Positions 27,063-36,125 of a stretch of DNA of 64,000 nucleotides are shown piece by piece. A model generated the notes under the pieces. That model was not told the origin of the DNA, did no database searches, and was given only the letters and a program-made list of their open reading frames with translations. Each line of letters starts with the position of its first letter. Within the stretch, counting starts at the first letter, position 1. The position numbers and the translations under genes are program-made. The stretch is taken from the NCBI RefSeq assembly GCF_900102165.1, contig NZ_FNBD01000001.1:311701-375700 (forward strand), in the 5' to 3' direction. The stretch is from Cellulophaga baltica. GTDB lineage: Bacteria; Bacteroidota; Bacteroidia; Flavobacteriales; Flavobacteriaceae.

Positions 27063-28574
27063 TTACTGCAACTTAAAGGTAATAGGAATAGAAAACGGTA
27101 CCCGAACTACTTTCCCGTCTTGCTTACCAGGTGTCATTTTTGGCAATAATGAAATGATTCGTTCAGCCTCCTCTTCTAAGATTTTATCAGGACCACGCAT
27201 TCTTAAACCTGCAATATTCCCAGTTTCATCAATTATAAACATAAGGTTTACTTTACCTTGAATTCCTTTATCCTGAGCTTCTTGAGGATATTTGAAATTC
27301 TTATTAATATGCTGAAATAATTTTTCTTTAAAACAAGCTCTTTGGTTTTCAACATCTTCACAACCAGGAAAAACTGGGGCTTCATTTACAACCATAAATG
27401 GCACATCTGTAGCGTTATCATAATCTATCTCTTCTTTAGAGATCGCAGAATCTCCTTTGATAACATTTACAGACTCAATACCTTCCGTATTTGTTTTAAT
27501 TTTTATTGAATTACCTTTTCCATCACTTATAACAAAATTACCTTCTTCTTTATAAGCTTCTACTTTAGAAAAAAACTCAGCTTTTTGAATACTTTCTTTT
27601 TCGGTTAAATTGTCTAAATCTGATACTTCTAATATGAATTTTTCATAATCTGATACTTCCAAGATTTGTTGTTCATTAGAAGATGTTTTTAACGTTGCCC
27701 CCTGTTCCAATTCATTCGTTTTTAATTCATTTTCACATGAAGAATAAAATAGCATTCCTAAAATTAAAGGGACTAGCACTACATACTTTAACTGAAATAC
27801 ACGCTTTGATTTTGATTTTTGTAACATAACGATTCGTTTTTTGATTAATGATGATTTAAAAAATGGATTGATAAATGAAATATTTTCTGTTTGAAAAACT
27901 TGAGACAACAACAGTTGGTATTGTTCTTTTTTGTGGGTTTTAGAGACCTGAGCATCCGCTATAAACTCATGTAATTCTGATATTCTATTTTGGTATACAT
28001 ACACTAAAGGATTGAACCAATTGATAATGCGAAGCAGTTCAAAAAAGACCAAGTCATATGAATGCCCTTGACGAATATGAACCAGCTCATGCGCTACAAT
28101 GCTTTCATAATCCTTATCTAATACTTTATCTCCAAGAAAAACAGATTTAAAGAAAGAAAATGCAATTTCACTGTTTCTGATCACGATTTGTGTAAAATCA
28201 TTTAAATATTGAATGGTGCCCTTATCCTTTAATTGTTTTATCTGATATAATTTAAATACAAAGATGAATGTTGCGATGACCATCCCGGCTATTAATACAA
28301 TTGTAAACCAACTTACTAAATCATTAGTTCCTGAAACCCCAGAGACCTCAAGATCATTTCTATTCCATAAAAACTCTGGATAGCTAAAAGTAGTTTCTGA
28401 CACTTTCGTTTTTAACGCTTCAATTTTCACCCAAGGCAAAACTAGCGACAAGATATATGTACCAATAAGGTATACTCTGTTCCATTGAAAAAAGGTTTCC
28501 TTTTTTAGAAAAAGATCATAAACGATTAAAAACAAAAGCTGAAAAGCGATGCTTTCTAAAATATACTGTATCAT
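27063..28574 (-). CDS. BlaR1-like M56 metalloprotease with C-terminal TonB domain
   Basis: The 503-residue protein has membrane helices at about 1-18, 33-50, 88-108 and 268-285 and an M56 peptidase domain with zinc site SIVAHELVHIRQGHSYD and ISELHEFIADAQV. The extracytoplasmic C-terminus (about 390-503) is a TonB-C domain: FPGCEDVENQRACFKEKLF, YPQEAQDKGIQGKVNLMFII and VVRVPFSIPITFKL. In flavobacteria this fusion is recurrent and is thought to sense envelope state. It overlaps the blaI repressor gene by 4 bp, so the two are coupled. Confidence 0.92.
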   Translation of the reverse strand: MIQYILESIAFQLLFLIVYDLFLKKETFFQWNRVYLIGTYILSLVLPWVKIEALKTKVSETTFSYPEFLWNRNDLEVSGVSGTNDLVSWFTIVLIAGMVIATFIFVFKLYQIKQLKDKGTIQYLNDFTQIVIRNSEIAFSFFKSVFLGDKVLDKDYESIVAHELVHIRQGHSYDLVFFELLRIINWFNPLVYVYQNRISELHEFIADAQVSKTHKKEQYQLLLSQVFQTENISFINPFFKSSLIKKRIVMLQKSKSKRVFQLKYVVLVPLILGMLFYSSCENELKTNELEQGATLKTSSNEQQILEVSDYEKFILEVSDLDNLTEKESIQKAEFFSKVEAYKEEGNFVISDGKGNSIKIKTNTEGIESVNVIKGDSAISKEEIDYDNATDVPFMVVNEAPVFPGCEDVENQRACFKEKLFQHINKNFKYPQEAQDKGIQGKVNLMFIIDETGNIAGLRMRGPDKILEEEAERIISLLPKMTPGKQDGKVVRVPFSIPITFKLQ

Positions 28575-28933
28575 TTTTCCTCCTTTTTAATTTCTTTTAA
28601 TATCGATTCTAGTTCGGATAAATTCATATCATTTTTTTTCATGAAAAACGACACCATACTTTTAAAAGAACCTTGAAAATAACCATCTACGAGCTTGTTG
28701 ATAGATTGATTGCTGTAGTCTGCTTTCTTTAGTAAAGGAAAATACAAATAGCCTTTCCCCTCTTGTTCATGATTTACAAAACCTTTACTCTCTAGGATAC
28801 GTACAATAGTAGATACTGTATTGTAAGCAGGTTTTGGTTCTGGCAACTCTTCAATAATAGCCGCAACATTGCACTTTTCTAGTTGCCACAATACCTGCAT
28901 TACCTCTTCTTCTGCCTTTGTCAATTGTTTCAT
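28571..28933 (-). CDS. BlaI/MecI-family transcriptional repressor (second copy)
   Basis: The preferred start is the ATG at 28933 (MKQLTKAEEEVMQVLWQLEK), giving 120 residues; an ATG at 28966 would add 11 that fit the family poorly. The winged helix shows KPAYNTVSTIVRILESKGFVNHE and the C-terminus carries the dimerisation helices. It shares its operon with the M56-TonB sensor through a 4-bp overlap. Its promoter region holds three 16-bp palindromes of the form AACTAA-N4-TTAGTT, unlike the TACAnnTGTA sites of the paralogue at 13757. Confidence 0.92.
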   Translation of the reverse strand: MKQLTKAEEEVMQVLWQLEKCNVAAIIEELPEPKPAYNTVSTIVRILESKGFVNHEQEGKGYLYFPLLKKADYSNQSINKLVDGYFQGSFKSMVSFFMKKNDMNLSELESILKEIKKEEK

Positions 28934-29016
28934 GTATCTTGAACTTATTTCAGTGTCTATTGACACTGGTTAAACACTTAAATTAGTATCCAACTATCGA
29001 ACTAAAAATAGCTTTC

Positions 29017-29073
29017 AACTAACTTATTAGTTCAAATATAACTAAATAATTAGTTCAAACTAATAAATTAGTT
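29017..29073. promoter_or_regulatory. Triple palindromic operator AACTAA-N4-TTAGTT upstream of second blaI
   Basis: Sites lie at 29017-29032 (AACTAACTTATTAGTT), 29040-29055 (AACTAAATAATTAGTT) and 29058-29073 (AACTAATAAATTAGTT). The six outer bases on each side are identical in all three. They sit 84-140 bp before the blaI start and also upstream of the DUF456 gene at 29147 on the other strand, so both could be controlled. Confidence 0.75.
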
Positions 29074-29146
29074 GAAAAACTTAAAAAAAATGATATTGAT
29101 GTAACAAAGCATCGTAATTTTCGTCTCACTAAACAAACACCCTTAA

Positions 29147-29662
29147 ATGGATATTGCGTTACTACTCTTTGGTTTCATTTTTATGCTTGCAGGTATCATC
29201 GGAAGCTTTTTACCTGTGCTACCTGGCCCACCTATAAGTTGGTTAGGACTTCTACTCCTATTTTTAACAAGCGTTATTCCGCAAGACTGGTGGTTTTTAG
29301 GCATCACTCTGGCTATTGCACTATTTGTTTTTGCTTTAGATTATATTATTCCTGCCATGGGAACAAAGAAATTTGGCGGTAGTAAAGCGGGGATGATTGG
29401 TACCACTTTGGGACTTCTTGTCGCATTACTTTTTCCTGTATTGGGTGTATTCGGGATTATAATTTGGCCTTTTGTGGGTGCTTTTCTGGGAGAAATATTA
29501 AATAAAGCCGACAAAAAAACCGCTCTTAAAGCGGCTTTTGGATCTTTTTTAGGATTTATTACAGGAACCTTTTTAAAATTTATGGTGTCTATTGTATTTT
29601 TAGGACTCTTTATCGCTAAGGCTTGGGAATACAAAGAAGCACTTTTTCCTTACTTTAAATAG
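29147..29662 (+). CDS. DUF456 membrane protein
   Basis: The 171-residue protein has about five hydrophobic segments and the DUF456 signatures: IIGSFLPVLPGPPISWLGLL at the N-terminus, DYIIPAMGTKKFGGSKAGMIG in the middle, and FPVLGVFGIIIWPFVGAFLGE then GSFLGFITGTFLKF. The glycine-rich repeats resemble small membrane channels or glycine-zipper proteins, but function is unknown. It is divergent from the second blaI operon, sharing the region with its operators, and its stop lies 2 bp from the convergent nitroreductase stop. Confidence 0.9.
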   Translation: MDIALLLFGFIFMLAGIIGSFLPVLPGPPISWLGLLLLFLTSVIPQDWWFLGITLAIALFVFALDYIIPAMGTKKFGGSKAGMIGTTLGLLVALLFPVLGVFGIIIWPFVGAFLGEILNKADKKTALKAAFGSFLGFITGTFLKFMVSIVFLGLFIAKAWEYKEALFPYFK

Positions 29663-29664
29663 TA

Positions 29665-30216
29665 CTACAACCAAACAGTTTTATCTTCGATAGGACCCCT
29701 AGCAGAATCTGGTATTTCTTGATCATAATTCCCCATATAGAAAAAGCCTAAACATGCTTCTTCATGGTTCATTTCAAAAAAATCTCCCATATGCTTTACT
29801 AAGGCTGGAGAACTCCAATAGGCACCAATGCCTAATTCCGTACACGCCAACCACATGTTTTGAACAGCCATAGCTACTGCAGCTACCTCTTCCCATTCTG
29901 GAACACTTTTCATAGGGTCGCGTTGCATACAAATGGCTATTATAGCAGAAGCTTTTTTAGGATTTTCTATAATTTTCTTGGCTTTAAATTCTTTCGGACT
30001 CGGATCTGTCTCTAAATATTTTAAAGAAAGGAACAGGCCTAATTTTTCTAGTGTTTCTCCTTGCATTACCTTAAATCGCCAAGGTTCTGTTTTTCGGTGG
30101 CTAGGTGCCCAATTAGCTGCTTCTAACACTTTTAAAATATCTTCCTTAGCAATAGGTGTATCATTATATTGAGCCGGAAAAACCGATCTTCTCTTTCGTA
30201 TCACATCAAATATCAT
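29665..30216 (-). CDS. Nitroreductase-family FMN oxidoreductase
   Basis: The 183-residue protein begins MIFDVIRKRRSVFPAQYNDTPI, the nitroreductase RRS motif for FMN phosphate binding, followed by EAANWAPSHRKTEPWRFKVM, AVAMAVQNMWLACTELGIGAYWSS and a C-terminal EACLGFFYMGNYD. This is the compact YdjA/TdsD-like subgroup. Enzymes of this family reduce nitro groups, quinones or flavins with NAD(P)H in the cytoplasm; the physiological substrate is unknown. It lies between the DUF456 gene (convergent) and the LysR gene (same strand, 41 bp upstream). Confidence 0.92.
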   Translation of the reverse strand: MIFDVIRKRRSVFPAQYNDTPIAKEDILKVLEAANWAPSHRKTEPWRFKVMQGETLEKLGLFLSLKYLETDPSPKEFKAKKIIENPKKASAIIAICMQRDPMKSVPEWEEVAAVAMAVQNMWLACTELGIGAYWSSPALVKHMGDFFEMNHEEACLGFFYMGNYDQEIPDSARGPIEDKTVWL

Positions 30217-30257
30217 AGCGTCAATTTTTTAATTCTAACAAAGTTAATTCTTATTCA

Positions 30258-31154
30258 TTACTTCAAAGACTCCCTGAACACTAAATTTAAACAATGTTTA
30301 AGGGTGGGATTGCGGTTATCTTTTTTCCAAATAACAGACAGCTCAGCACGTTGCTTTATTTTTTTTAATTCGATAAATTTTACCCCCATATCAAAACCAT
30401 ATTGCAATGATGTAGGCACAATGGCAATACCCAACTTATTCTCCACCAATTTAAAAATAGTTTGTGCATGCACTGATTTGTGAGAAACGCTAGGGGTAAA
30501 ACCGGCATCTTCACAAATACTCATGACGGTATCAAAATACAAGGCACTATAATCCTGTGAAAACAGTATAAATTCTTCATCAGCAAACTGATTCATCTTT
30601 TTAAAATTATCCGAATTAATAGGATGCTCTTTAGGAAGCACGAGAGAAAAAGTGTCTTGCATAACTGTTTCAATACCTAAGCTATCTGGCACTCTCGCCA
30701 ATCTTACAAAACCAATATCTAAAGTATCCTTTAAAATGGCATTTACTTGAGCCGTATTTGAAAGTTCTTCTAGAGTGGTCTTTATCTGCGGGAAACTGTC
30801 GCGTAACTTAATCAACAAATCAGGAACTACGGTTTGCATGGCCGACCCTAGAAATCCAATCCTAATCTCCCCATAGTCGCCATCCGATATCAATTTTAAT
30901 TGCTTTTTAGTAACTTCTAGATGGTTTACAATAAACTCTACTTCTGCTTTAAGGTATTCCCCGGCTGGAGTCAGCGTTACTTTTTTCTTATTCCGAACAA
31001 ACAAGGGAGTTGCTAAAATTTCTTCCATCTGTTTAATTTGCCTGCTTAATCCAGGTTGAGAAATACACAGCTTTTCTGCAGCTTTTCTATAATGTAATTC
31101 ATCGGCTACTGCCAAGAAATAATGAAAATGACGCAACTCTAATTGATAACCCAT
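30258..31154 (-). CDS. LysR-family transcriptional regulator, divergent from hut operon
   Basis: The frame is open further upstream, but the ATG at 31154 (MGYQLELRHFHYFLAVADEL) gives the standard 298-residue LysR protein and leaves an 85-bp intergenic region. The N-terminal winged helix shows RKAAEKLCISQPGLSRQIKQME, and the effector domain (about 90-295) is complete (GEIRIGFLGSAMQTVVPDLL). It is divergent from hutH, the classical arrangement of a LysR regulator with its target, so it probably controls histidine degradation; urocanate as inducer is a guess from hut systems in general. It might also control the nitroreductase downstream. Confidence 0.92.
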   Translation of the reverse strand: MGYQLELRHFHYFLAVADELHYRKAAEKLCISQPGLSRQIKQMEEILATPLFVRNKKKVTLTPAGEYLKAEVEFIVNHLEVTKKQLKLISDGDYGEIRIGFLGSAMQTVVPDLLIKLRDSFPQIKTTLEELSNTAQVNAILKDTLDIGFVRLARVPDSLGIETVMQDTFSLVLPKEHPINSDNFKKMNQFADEEFILFSQDYSALYFDTVMSICEDAGFTPSVSHKSVHAQTIFKLVENKLGIAIVPTSLQYGFDMGVKFIELKKIKQRAELSVIWKKDNRNPTLKHCLNLVFRESLK

Positions 31155-31181
31155 AGTTATTGAATAGTGATATATATAATA

Positions 31182-31195
31182 TTGGTAATTATCAA
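31182..31195. promoter_or_regulatory. Candidate LysR operator between lysR and hutH
   Basis: TTGGTAATTATCAA is a 14-bp palindrome broken only at one symmetric pair and fits the T-N11-A LysR pattern with dyad symmetry. It lies 45 bp before the hutH start and 28 bp before the LysR start. Confidence 0.5.
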
Positions 31196-31239
31196 ACTTA
31201 ATCAATAATTTTATAAGATTCAATTTCTGATTTAAAACT

Positions 31240-32817
31240 ATGGCATCTAAAAAGACTTTTAAACTTGGGGAAGACTGGCTTACTGCAAGCATCACACTTT
31301 CTATTGCAAAAGGAGAAACCCCTATCGAACTCTCCAAGAGTACAAGAGAAAAAATAAATGCAAGTGCTCAAATCGTAGCCAATATTGTAGCAAAAGGTAA
31401 AGCTGTATATGGTATAAATACAGGGTTTGGACCGCTTTGCACTACCAAAATCTCAAAAGAAGAAACCAAAGTTTTGCAATCCAATATTTTGAAAAGTCAT
31501 AGTGTAGGAGTTGGCAACCCCATTGCTACAGATATTGCAAAGTTGATGTTAATTTTAAAAGCACAGTCTTTAGCCAAAGGGTATTCTGGTATTTCAGAAA
31601 CTACGTTAGATCGGATCCTTTGGCATATAGACCATGATGCCATTCCTATTGTGCCATCACAAGGTTCTGTTGGTGCCTCGGGAGATTTAGCACCTTTATC
31701 TCATTTATTCTTACCCTTAATTGGTTTAGGGAAAGTAAACTACAAGGGGATTGAAATTGAAACCTGTGAACTCTTTAAGCAAACAGGTCTAGCAGCTATA
31801 GATCTTGGACCAAAAGAAGGTTTAGCGCTGATTAATGGAACACAGTTTATTGCTGCACATGCCGTAAAGGTCGTAGAGAAGTTACACAGTTGCCTTTCTC
31901 AAGCAGATATTATTGGCGCCATGATGATTGAAGGTTTGCAAGGTTCTGTAAAACCATTCTTTAATGAATTACATGCCTTACGCCCCTATAAAGGAAACAT
32001 TCACGTAGCAAAACGTATCAAACGATTGTTAAAAGGCTCTGAGATTATGGAGGATCATATTGATTGTGATCGGGTTCAAGACCCCTACTCTTTACGTTGT
32101 ATGCCTCAGGTACATGGCGCTTCAAGAAATGCTTGGTTGCATTTAAAAGAATTGGTAGAAGTTGAATTAAATTCTGTGACGGATAACCCTATAATTATAG
32201 ATGAAGAATTGACCATTAGCGGAGGTAATTTTCACGGTCAACCTTTAGCTATGGCCTTAGACTATGCATGTTTAGCAGCTTCGGAACTAGGAAATATTTC
32301 TGATCGAAGAATTTATTTGGCCTTAGAAGGCAATAGTCCTGGTATACCTAAACTGTTAATGAAAGAAACCGGCATCAATTCTGGTTATATGATTTTACAG
32401 TATACCACTGCAGCTTTAGCCAGTGAGAATAAAGGTTTATGTTTTCCTTCTAGTGCAGATAGTATCCCTACGTCATTAGGACAAGAAGATCATGTAAGCA
32501 TGGGATCTATTGGCGGTAGAAAAGCATTGCAAGTTCTTGACAATGTAGAAAAAATATTGGCTATAGAATTATTGACTGCAGCACAAGCTTTTGAATTTAG
32601 AAAACCGATGAAATCAGGGATCTTTTTAGAGGCAATACATACCGCTATTCGTGAAAAAGTAGCTTTTGCAGATAAGGATCGTGTTTTTTCTGATGATATA
32701 GAAAAAGGAATTCAAATGATTAAAGACCAAACCATTATTCACGTTATTGATCACATCAGCGAAAAAGAAGGGATCTCTCTAAAAACGAAATTCACGCATG
32801 AATTTGAAGTATATTAA
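31240..32817 (+). CDS. hutH: Histidine ammonia-lyase
   Basis: The 525-residue enzyme carries the Ala-Ser-Gly triad that forms the MIO cofactor (GSVGASGDLAPLSHL, near residue 148) and the family features VYGINTGFGPL, the LINGTQF segment, VQDPYSLRCMPQVHGASR and DNPII. It removes ammonia from histidine to give urocanate, the first step of the hut pathway. The ATG at 31240 is the natural start. It is the first gene of a complete hutHIUG operon, divergent from a LysR regulator. Length is slightly above the 500-510 usual in proteobacteria. Confidence 0.97.
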   Translation: MASKKTFKLGEDWLTASITLSIAKGETPIELSKSTREKINASAQIVANIVAKGKAVYGINTGFGPLCTTKISKEETKVLQSNILKSHSVGVGNPIATDIAKLMLILKAQSLAKGYSGISETTLDRILWHIDHDAIPIVPSQGSVGASGDLAPLSHLFLPLIGLGKVNYKGIEIETCELFKQTGLAAIDLGPKEGLALINGTQFIAAHAVKVVEKLHSCLSQADIIGAMMIEGLQGSVKPFFNELHALRPYKGNIHVAKRIKRLLKGSEIMEDHIDCDRVQDPYSLRCMPQVHGASRNAWLHLKELVEVELNSVTDNPIIIDEELTISGGNFHGQPLAMALDYACLAASELGNISDRRIYLALEGNSPGIPKLLMKETGINSGYMILQYTTAALASENKGLCFPSSADSIPTSLGQEDHVSMGSIGGRKALQVLDNVEKILAIELLTAAQAFEFRKPMKSGIFLEAIHTAIREKVAFADKDRVFSDDIEKGIQMIKDQTIIHVIDHISEKEGISLKTKFTHEFEVY

Positions 32818-32858
32818 AACAGCCTTTCATTGCCCTGAAATTTAATAAAATACTATCC

Positions 32859-34118
32859 ATGAAAAAATTGAAACTTATAGGTCCCTTTAAACAATTAATT
32901 ACCATGACAGGCTTGCCCTTAAAAGGTGCTTTGTCTGATGCGCAGCTTGTCATCATTGATGATGCAGGAATGCTGATAGAAGACGGAAAAATAAAAACCA
33001 TAGGATTGTTTAAAAATATGGCAGTAGACGCAGATAATGCAACAACAGAGATTACAACTCTGCAAGGAGATCATGTGTGCTTACCAGGTTTTATAGATGC
33101 CCATACACATATTTGTTTTGGTGGTTCTAGAGCTAAAGATTATGCCATGCGTAATGCAGGCAAGACCTATTTAGAAATTGCTAAAGCAGGCGGTGGGATA
33201 TGGGACACTGTAACACAAACGCGTAAGGCATCTACCGAAGAATTGATTAAAAAAACCATTAAAAGAAGCAAACAACATTTGAAAAATGGGGTTACCACGC
33301 TAGAAGTAAAAAGTGGCTATGGCTTATCTGTTTCCGAAGAATTAAAAATGCTCCGTGCTATTAAAACTACGAATGCACAAACTCCACTAGATCTTGTACC
33401 TACTTGCTTGGCGGCACATATGAAACCAAAAGATTTCTTGGGGACAAATACAGCATATTTAGAAGAAATAAGCAGCACCCTTTTCCCCATTTTAAAAGAA
33501 GAAAATTTAAGCCATAGAATAGATGCTTTTATAGAAGAAAGTGCTTTTTCTAAAGAAGAGATCAGGCCTTACTTTAAAAAAGCTAAAGAGATGGATTTTG
33601 ACATTACCGTACATGCTGATCAATTCTCTACAGATGGTAGTGCCGTTGCAGTAGAATTTGGAGCCCTTAGTGCCGATCATTTGGAAGCTTCTACCGATAA
33701 AGAAATAGAACTACTTTCAAAAAGCAATGTAATTGCCACCGCCCTTCCCGGTGCTTCTATAGGTTTAGGCTGTGCTTTTACACCTGCCCGAAAATTATTG
33801 GACGCAGGTTGTTCCGTAGCCATTGCTAGCGATCACAATCCCGGTTCTGCTCCTATGGGCGATTTGCTAACCCAAGCTGCAATTCTTCAAACGTTTGAAA
33901 AACTGAGTAATGCCGAAGTATTAGCAGGAATCACTTATCGTGCCGCAGCTGCCTTAAACCTAACAGACCGCGGGCAATTAAAAGAGGGGTTACTAGCAGA
34001 TTTTATACTGTTTCATACCAATGATTACAACGAAATTTTATACAACCAAGGTTCTTTTAAACCTTGTATGGTTTTTAAAAATGGTGCCTTAATATTCGAT
34101 AAACATAAAACACATTAA
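32859..34118 (+). CDS. hutI: Imidazolonepropionase
   Basis: The 419-residue amidohydrolase has the metal site DAHTHICFGGSRAKDY, HADQ (DFDITVHADQFS) and ASDHNPGSAPMG, as well as the substrate loop KSGYGLSVSEELKMLRAI. It opens the imidazolone ring of 4-imidazolone-5-propionate to N-formimino-glutamate, the third step of histidine breakdown. It lies 41 bp after hutH and its stop is 1 bp before the hutU ATG, which implies coupled translation. Confidence 0.97.
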   Translation: MKKLKLIGPFKQLITMTGLPLKGALSDAQLVIIDDAGMLIEDGKIKTIGLFKNMAVDADNATTEITTLQGDHVCLPGFIDAHTHICFGGSRAKDYAMRNAGKTYLEIAKAGGGIWDTVTQTRKASTEELIKKTIKRSKQHLKNGVTTLEVKSGYGLSVSEELKMLRAIKTTNAQTPLDLVPTCLAAHMKPKDFLGTNTAYLEEISSTLFPILKEENLSHRIDAFIEESAFSKEEIRPYFKKAKEMDFDITVHADQFSTDGSAVAVEFGALSADHLEASTDKEIELLSKSNVIATALPGASIGLGCAFTPARKLLDAGCSVAIASDHNPGSAPMGDLLTQAAILQTFEKLSNAEVLAGITYRAAAALNLTDRGQLKEGLLADFILFHTNDYNEILYNQGSFKPCMVFKNGALIFDKHKTH

Positions 34119-34119
34119 G

Positions 34120-36120
34120 ATGACATTTAAAGAACAAATTCTTCAAGGCCTTCCGAATGAATTACCTTCTAAAAAAGAATATAATTCGGCCCTTAGTCAC
34201 GCTCCAAAAAGAAAAGATATTCTTTCTTCTGAAGAAAAGCTATTAGCCATAAAAAATGCTTTACGTTATTTTCCAAAAGCTTGGCATCGAGAATTGGCCC
34301 AAGAATTTGCCTTTGAATTGTCTACATACGGAAGAATCTACATGCATCGGTTTAAGCCCGAATATACCATGTACGCGAGGCCCATTGATGAATATCCCCA
34401 TACCTCAACACAAGCTGCAGGAATCATGTTAATGATTCAAAACAATCTAGATCCTGCCGTAGCGCAACATCCTGAAGAACTAATTACCTACGGTGGCAAT
34501 GGCGCTGTTTTTCAAAACTGGGCACAATACATTTTAACCATGCAGTATTTGGCTACCATGAACAATGAACAAACCCTTCATATGTATTCTGGCCACCCGA
34601 TGGGGCTTTTCCCATCTTCTACAGAAGCACCAAGAGTTGTAGCCACCAATGGTATGATGATTCCTAATTATTCCAAACCAGACGATTGGGAAAAATACAA
34701 TGCCTTAGGCGTTACACAATATGGTCAAATGACTGCAGGCTCTTATATGTATATTGGACCACAAGGTATTGTTCACGGTACCACCATTACCGTCATGAAT
34801 GCTTTTAGAAAAGTGCTGAAGGCTGATGAAAATCCGGCTGGGAAAATATTTTTAACGGCAGGATTAGGCGGCATGAGTGGCGCACAACCAAAAGCAGGAA
34901 CCATTGCTGGCTGCATTACCATCTGCGCAGAAGTAAATGCTTCTGCTGCAAAAAAGAGACATGAACAAGGCTGGGTAGATGTTCTGATAACCAATTTAGA
35001 TGATTTGGTGACTAGAACTAAACAAGCACAAGAAGAAAAAGAAGTGGTTTCCATTGCGTTTATAGGTAATATTGTTGCTGTTTGGGAACGATTTTATGAC
35101 GAAAACATATTTATTCATCTTGGATCTGATCAAACCTCATTGCATAACCCGTGGGCAGGCGGGTATTATCCAGTAGCTAATTCTTTTGAAGAGACCAATG
35201 AACTCATGGTCGTTAATCCTAAGCTTTTTAAAGAAAAGGTTCAAAAATCATTGCGAAGACAAATTGATGCTATTAATAAACACACCGCAAAAGGAACTTA
35301 TTTTTTTGATTACGGCAATGCTTTTCTACTGGAAGCTTCTAGAGCGGGTGCCGCAGTTATGGCCAAAAACGGAATCGATTTTAGGTATCCTTCTTATGTG
35401 CAAGATATTTTAGGACCCATGTGTTTTGATTATGGTTTTGGACCTTTTAGATGGGTGTGTACTTCTGGCAATCCAACCGATCTACAAAAAACAGATGCCA
35501 TCGCTCAGCAGGTTTTAGAAGACATAAAGAACACAGCTCCTGCAGAAATTCAACAACAATTACAAGACAATATTACTTGGATCAAAGAGGCTAACAACAA
35601 TAATCTTGTAGTAGGATCCCAAGCTAGAATTTTATACGCAGATGCGGAGGGGAGATCAAAAATAGCGGATGCTTTTAATACCGCTATTTCATCTGGAGAA
35701 ATTTCTGCCCCCATTGTTTTAGGAAGAGACCATCATGATGTGAGTGGTACAGATTCCCCCTTTAGAGAAACCAGTAATATTTATGACGGCAGCAAATTCA
35801 CAGCAGATATGGCCATACAAAACGTTATTGGCGATAGTTTTAGAGGTGCCACTTGGGTTTCTATTCATAATGGCGGTGGTGTTGGCTGGGGCGAAGTTAT
35901 CAATGGAGGATTTGGAATGGTCATAGATGGTTCTAAGGAAGCTGCTAAACGTTTAAAAAGCATGATTTTCTATGATGTTACCAACGGCATTGCCAGAAGA
36001 GGTTGGGCTAGAAATAATGAAGCCTTGTTTGCCATTCAACGAGAAATGGATAGAAATCCTGAATTAAGAGTCACATTGCCTAACTTAGTAGATGACAACC
36101 TACTTAAGAATTTATATTAA
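34120..36120 (+). CDS. hutU: Urocanate hydratase, long form
   Basis: The 666-residue enzyme shows the urocanase features: EYPHTSTQAAGIMLMIQNNL, GMTAGSY-type QMTAGSYMYIGPQGIVHGT, LTAGLGGMSGAQPKA for NAD binding, and the C-terminal GRDHHDVSGTDSPFRET and SIHNGGGVGWGEVINGGFGMV. It adds water to urocanate using bound NAD+. It is about 110 residues longer than the 555-560 form of Pseudomonas or Bacillus and close to the animal (UROC1) length, as in other Bacteroidetes members I recall. It sits between hutI and hutG with very short gaps. Confidence 0.97.
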   Translation: MTFKEQILQGLPNELPSKKEYNSALSHAPKRKDILSSEEKLLAIKNALRYFPKAWHRELAQEFAFELSTYGRIYMHRFKPEYTMYARPIDEYPHTSTQAAGIMLMIQNNLDPAVAQHPEELITYGGNGAVFQNWAQYILTMQYLATMNNEQTLHMYSGHPMGLFPSSTEAPRVVATNGMMIPNYSKPDDWEKYNALGVTQYGQMTAGSYMYIGPQGIVHGTTITVMNAFRKVLKADENPAGKIFLTAGLGGMSGAQPKAGTIAGCITICAEVNASAAKKRHEQGWVDVLITNLDDLVTRTKQAQEEKEVVSIAFIGNIVAVWERFYDENIFIHLGSDQTSLHNPWAGGYYPVANSFEETNELMVVNPKLFKEKVQKSLRRQIDAINKHTAKGTYFFDYGNAFLLEASRAGAAVMAKNGIDFRYPSYVQDILGPMCFDYGFGPFRWVCTSGNPTDLQKTDAIAQQVLEDIKNTAPAEIQQQLQDNITWIKEANNNNLVVGSQARILYADAEGRSKIADAFNTAISSGEISAPIVLGRDHHDVSGTDSPFRETSNIYDGSKFTADMAIQNVIGDSFRGATWVSIHNGGGVGWGEVINGGFGMVIDGSKEAAKRLKSMIFYDVTNGIARRGWARNNEALFAIQREMDRNPELRVTLPNLVDDNLLKNLY

Positions 36121-36125
36121 TACAT

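Noticed and set aside
31155-31337. N-terminal extension of the LysR gene
   Set aside because: It would overlap hutH and add 61 residues not seen in LysR proteins.
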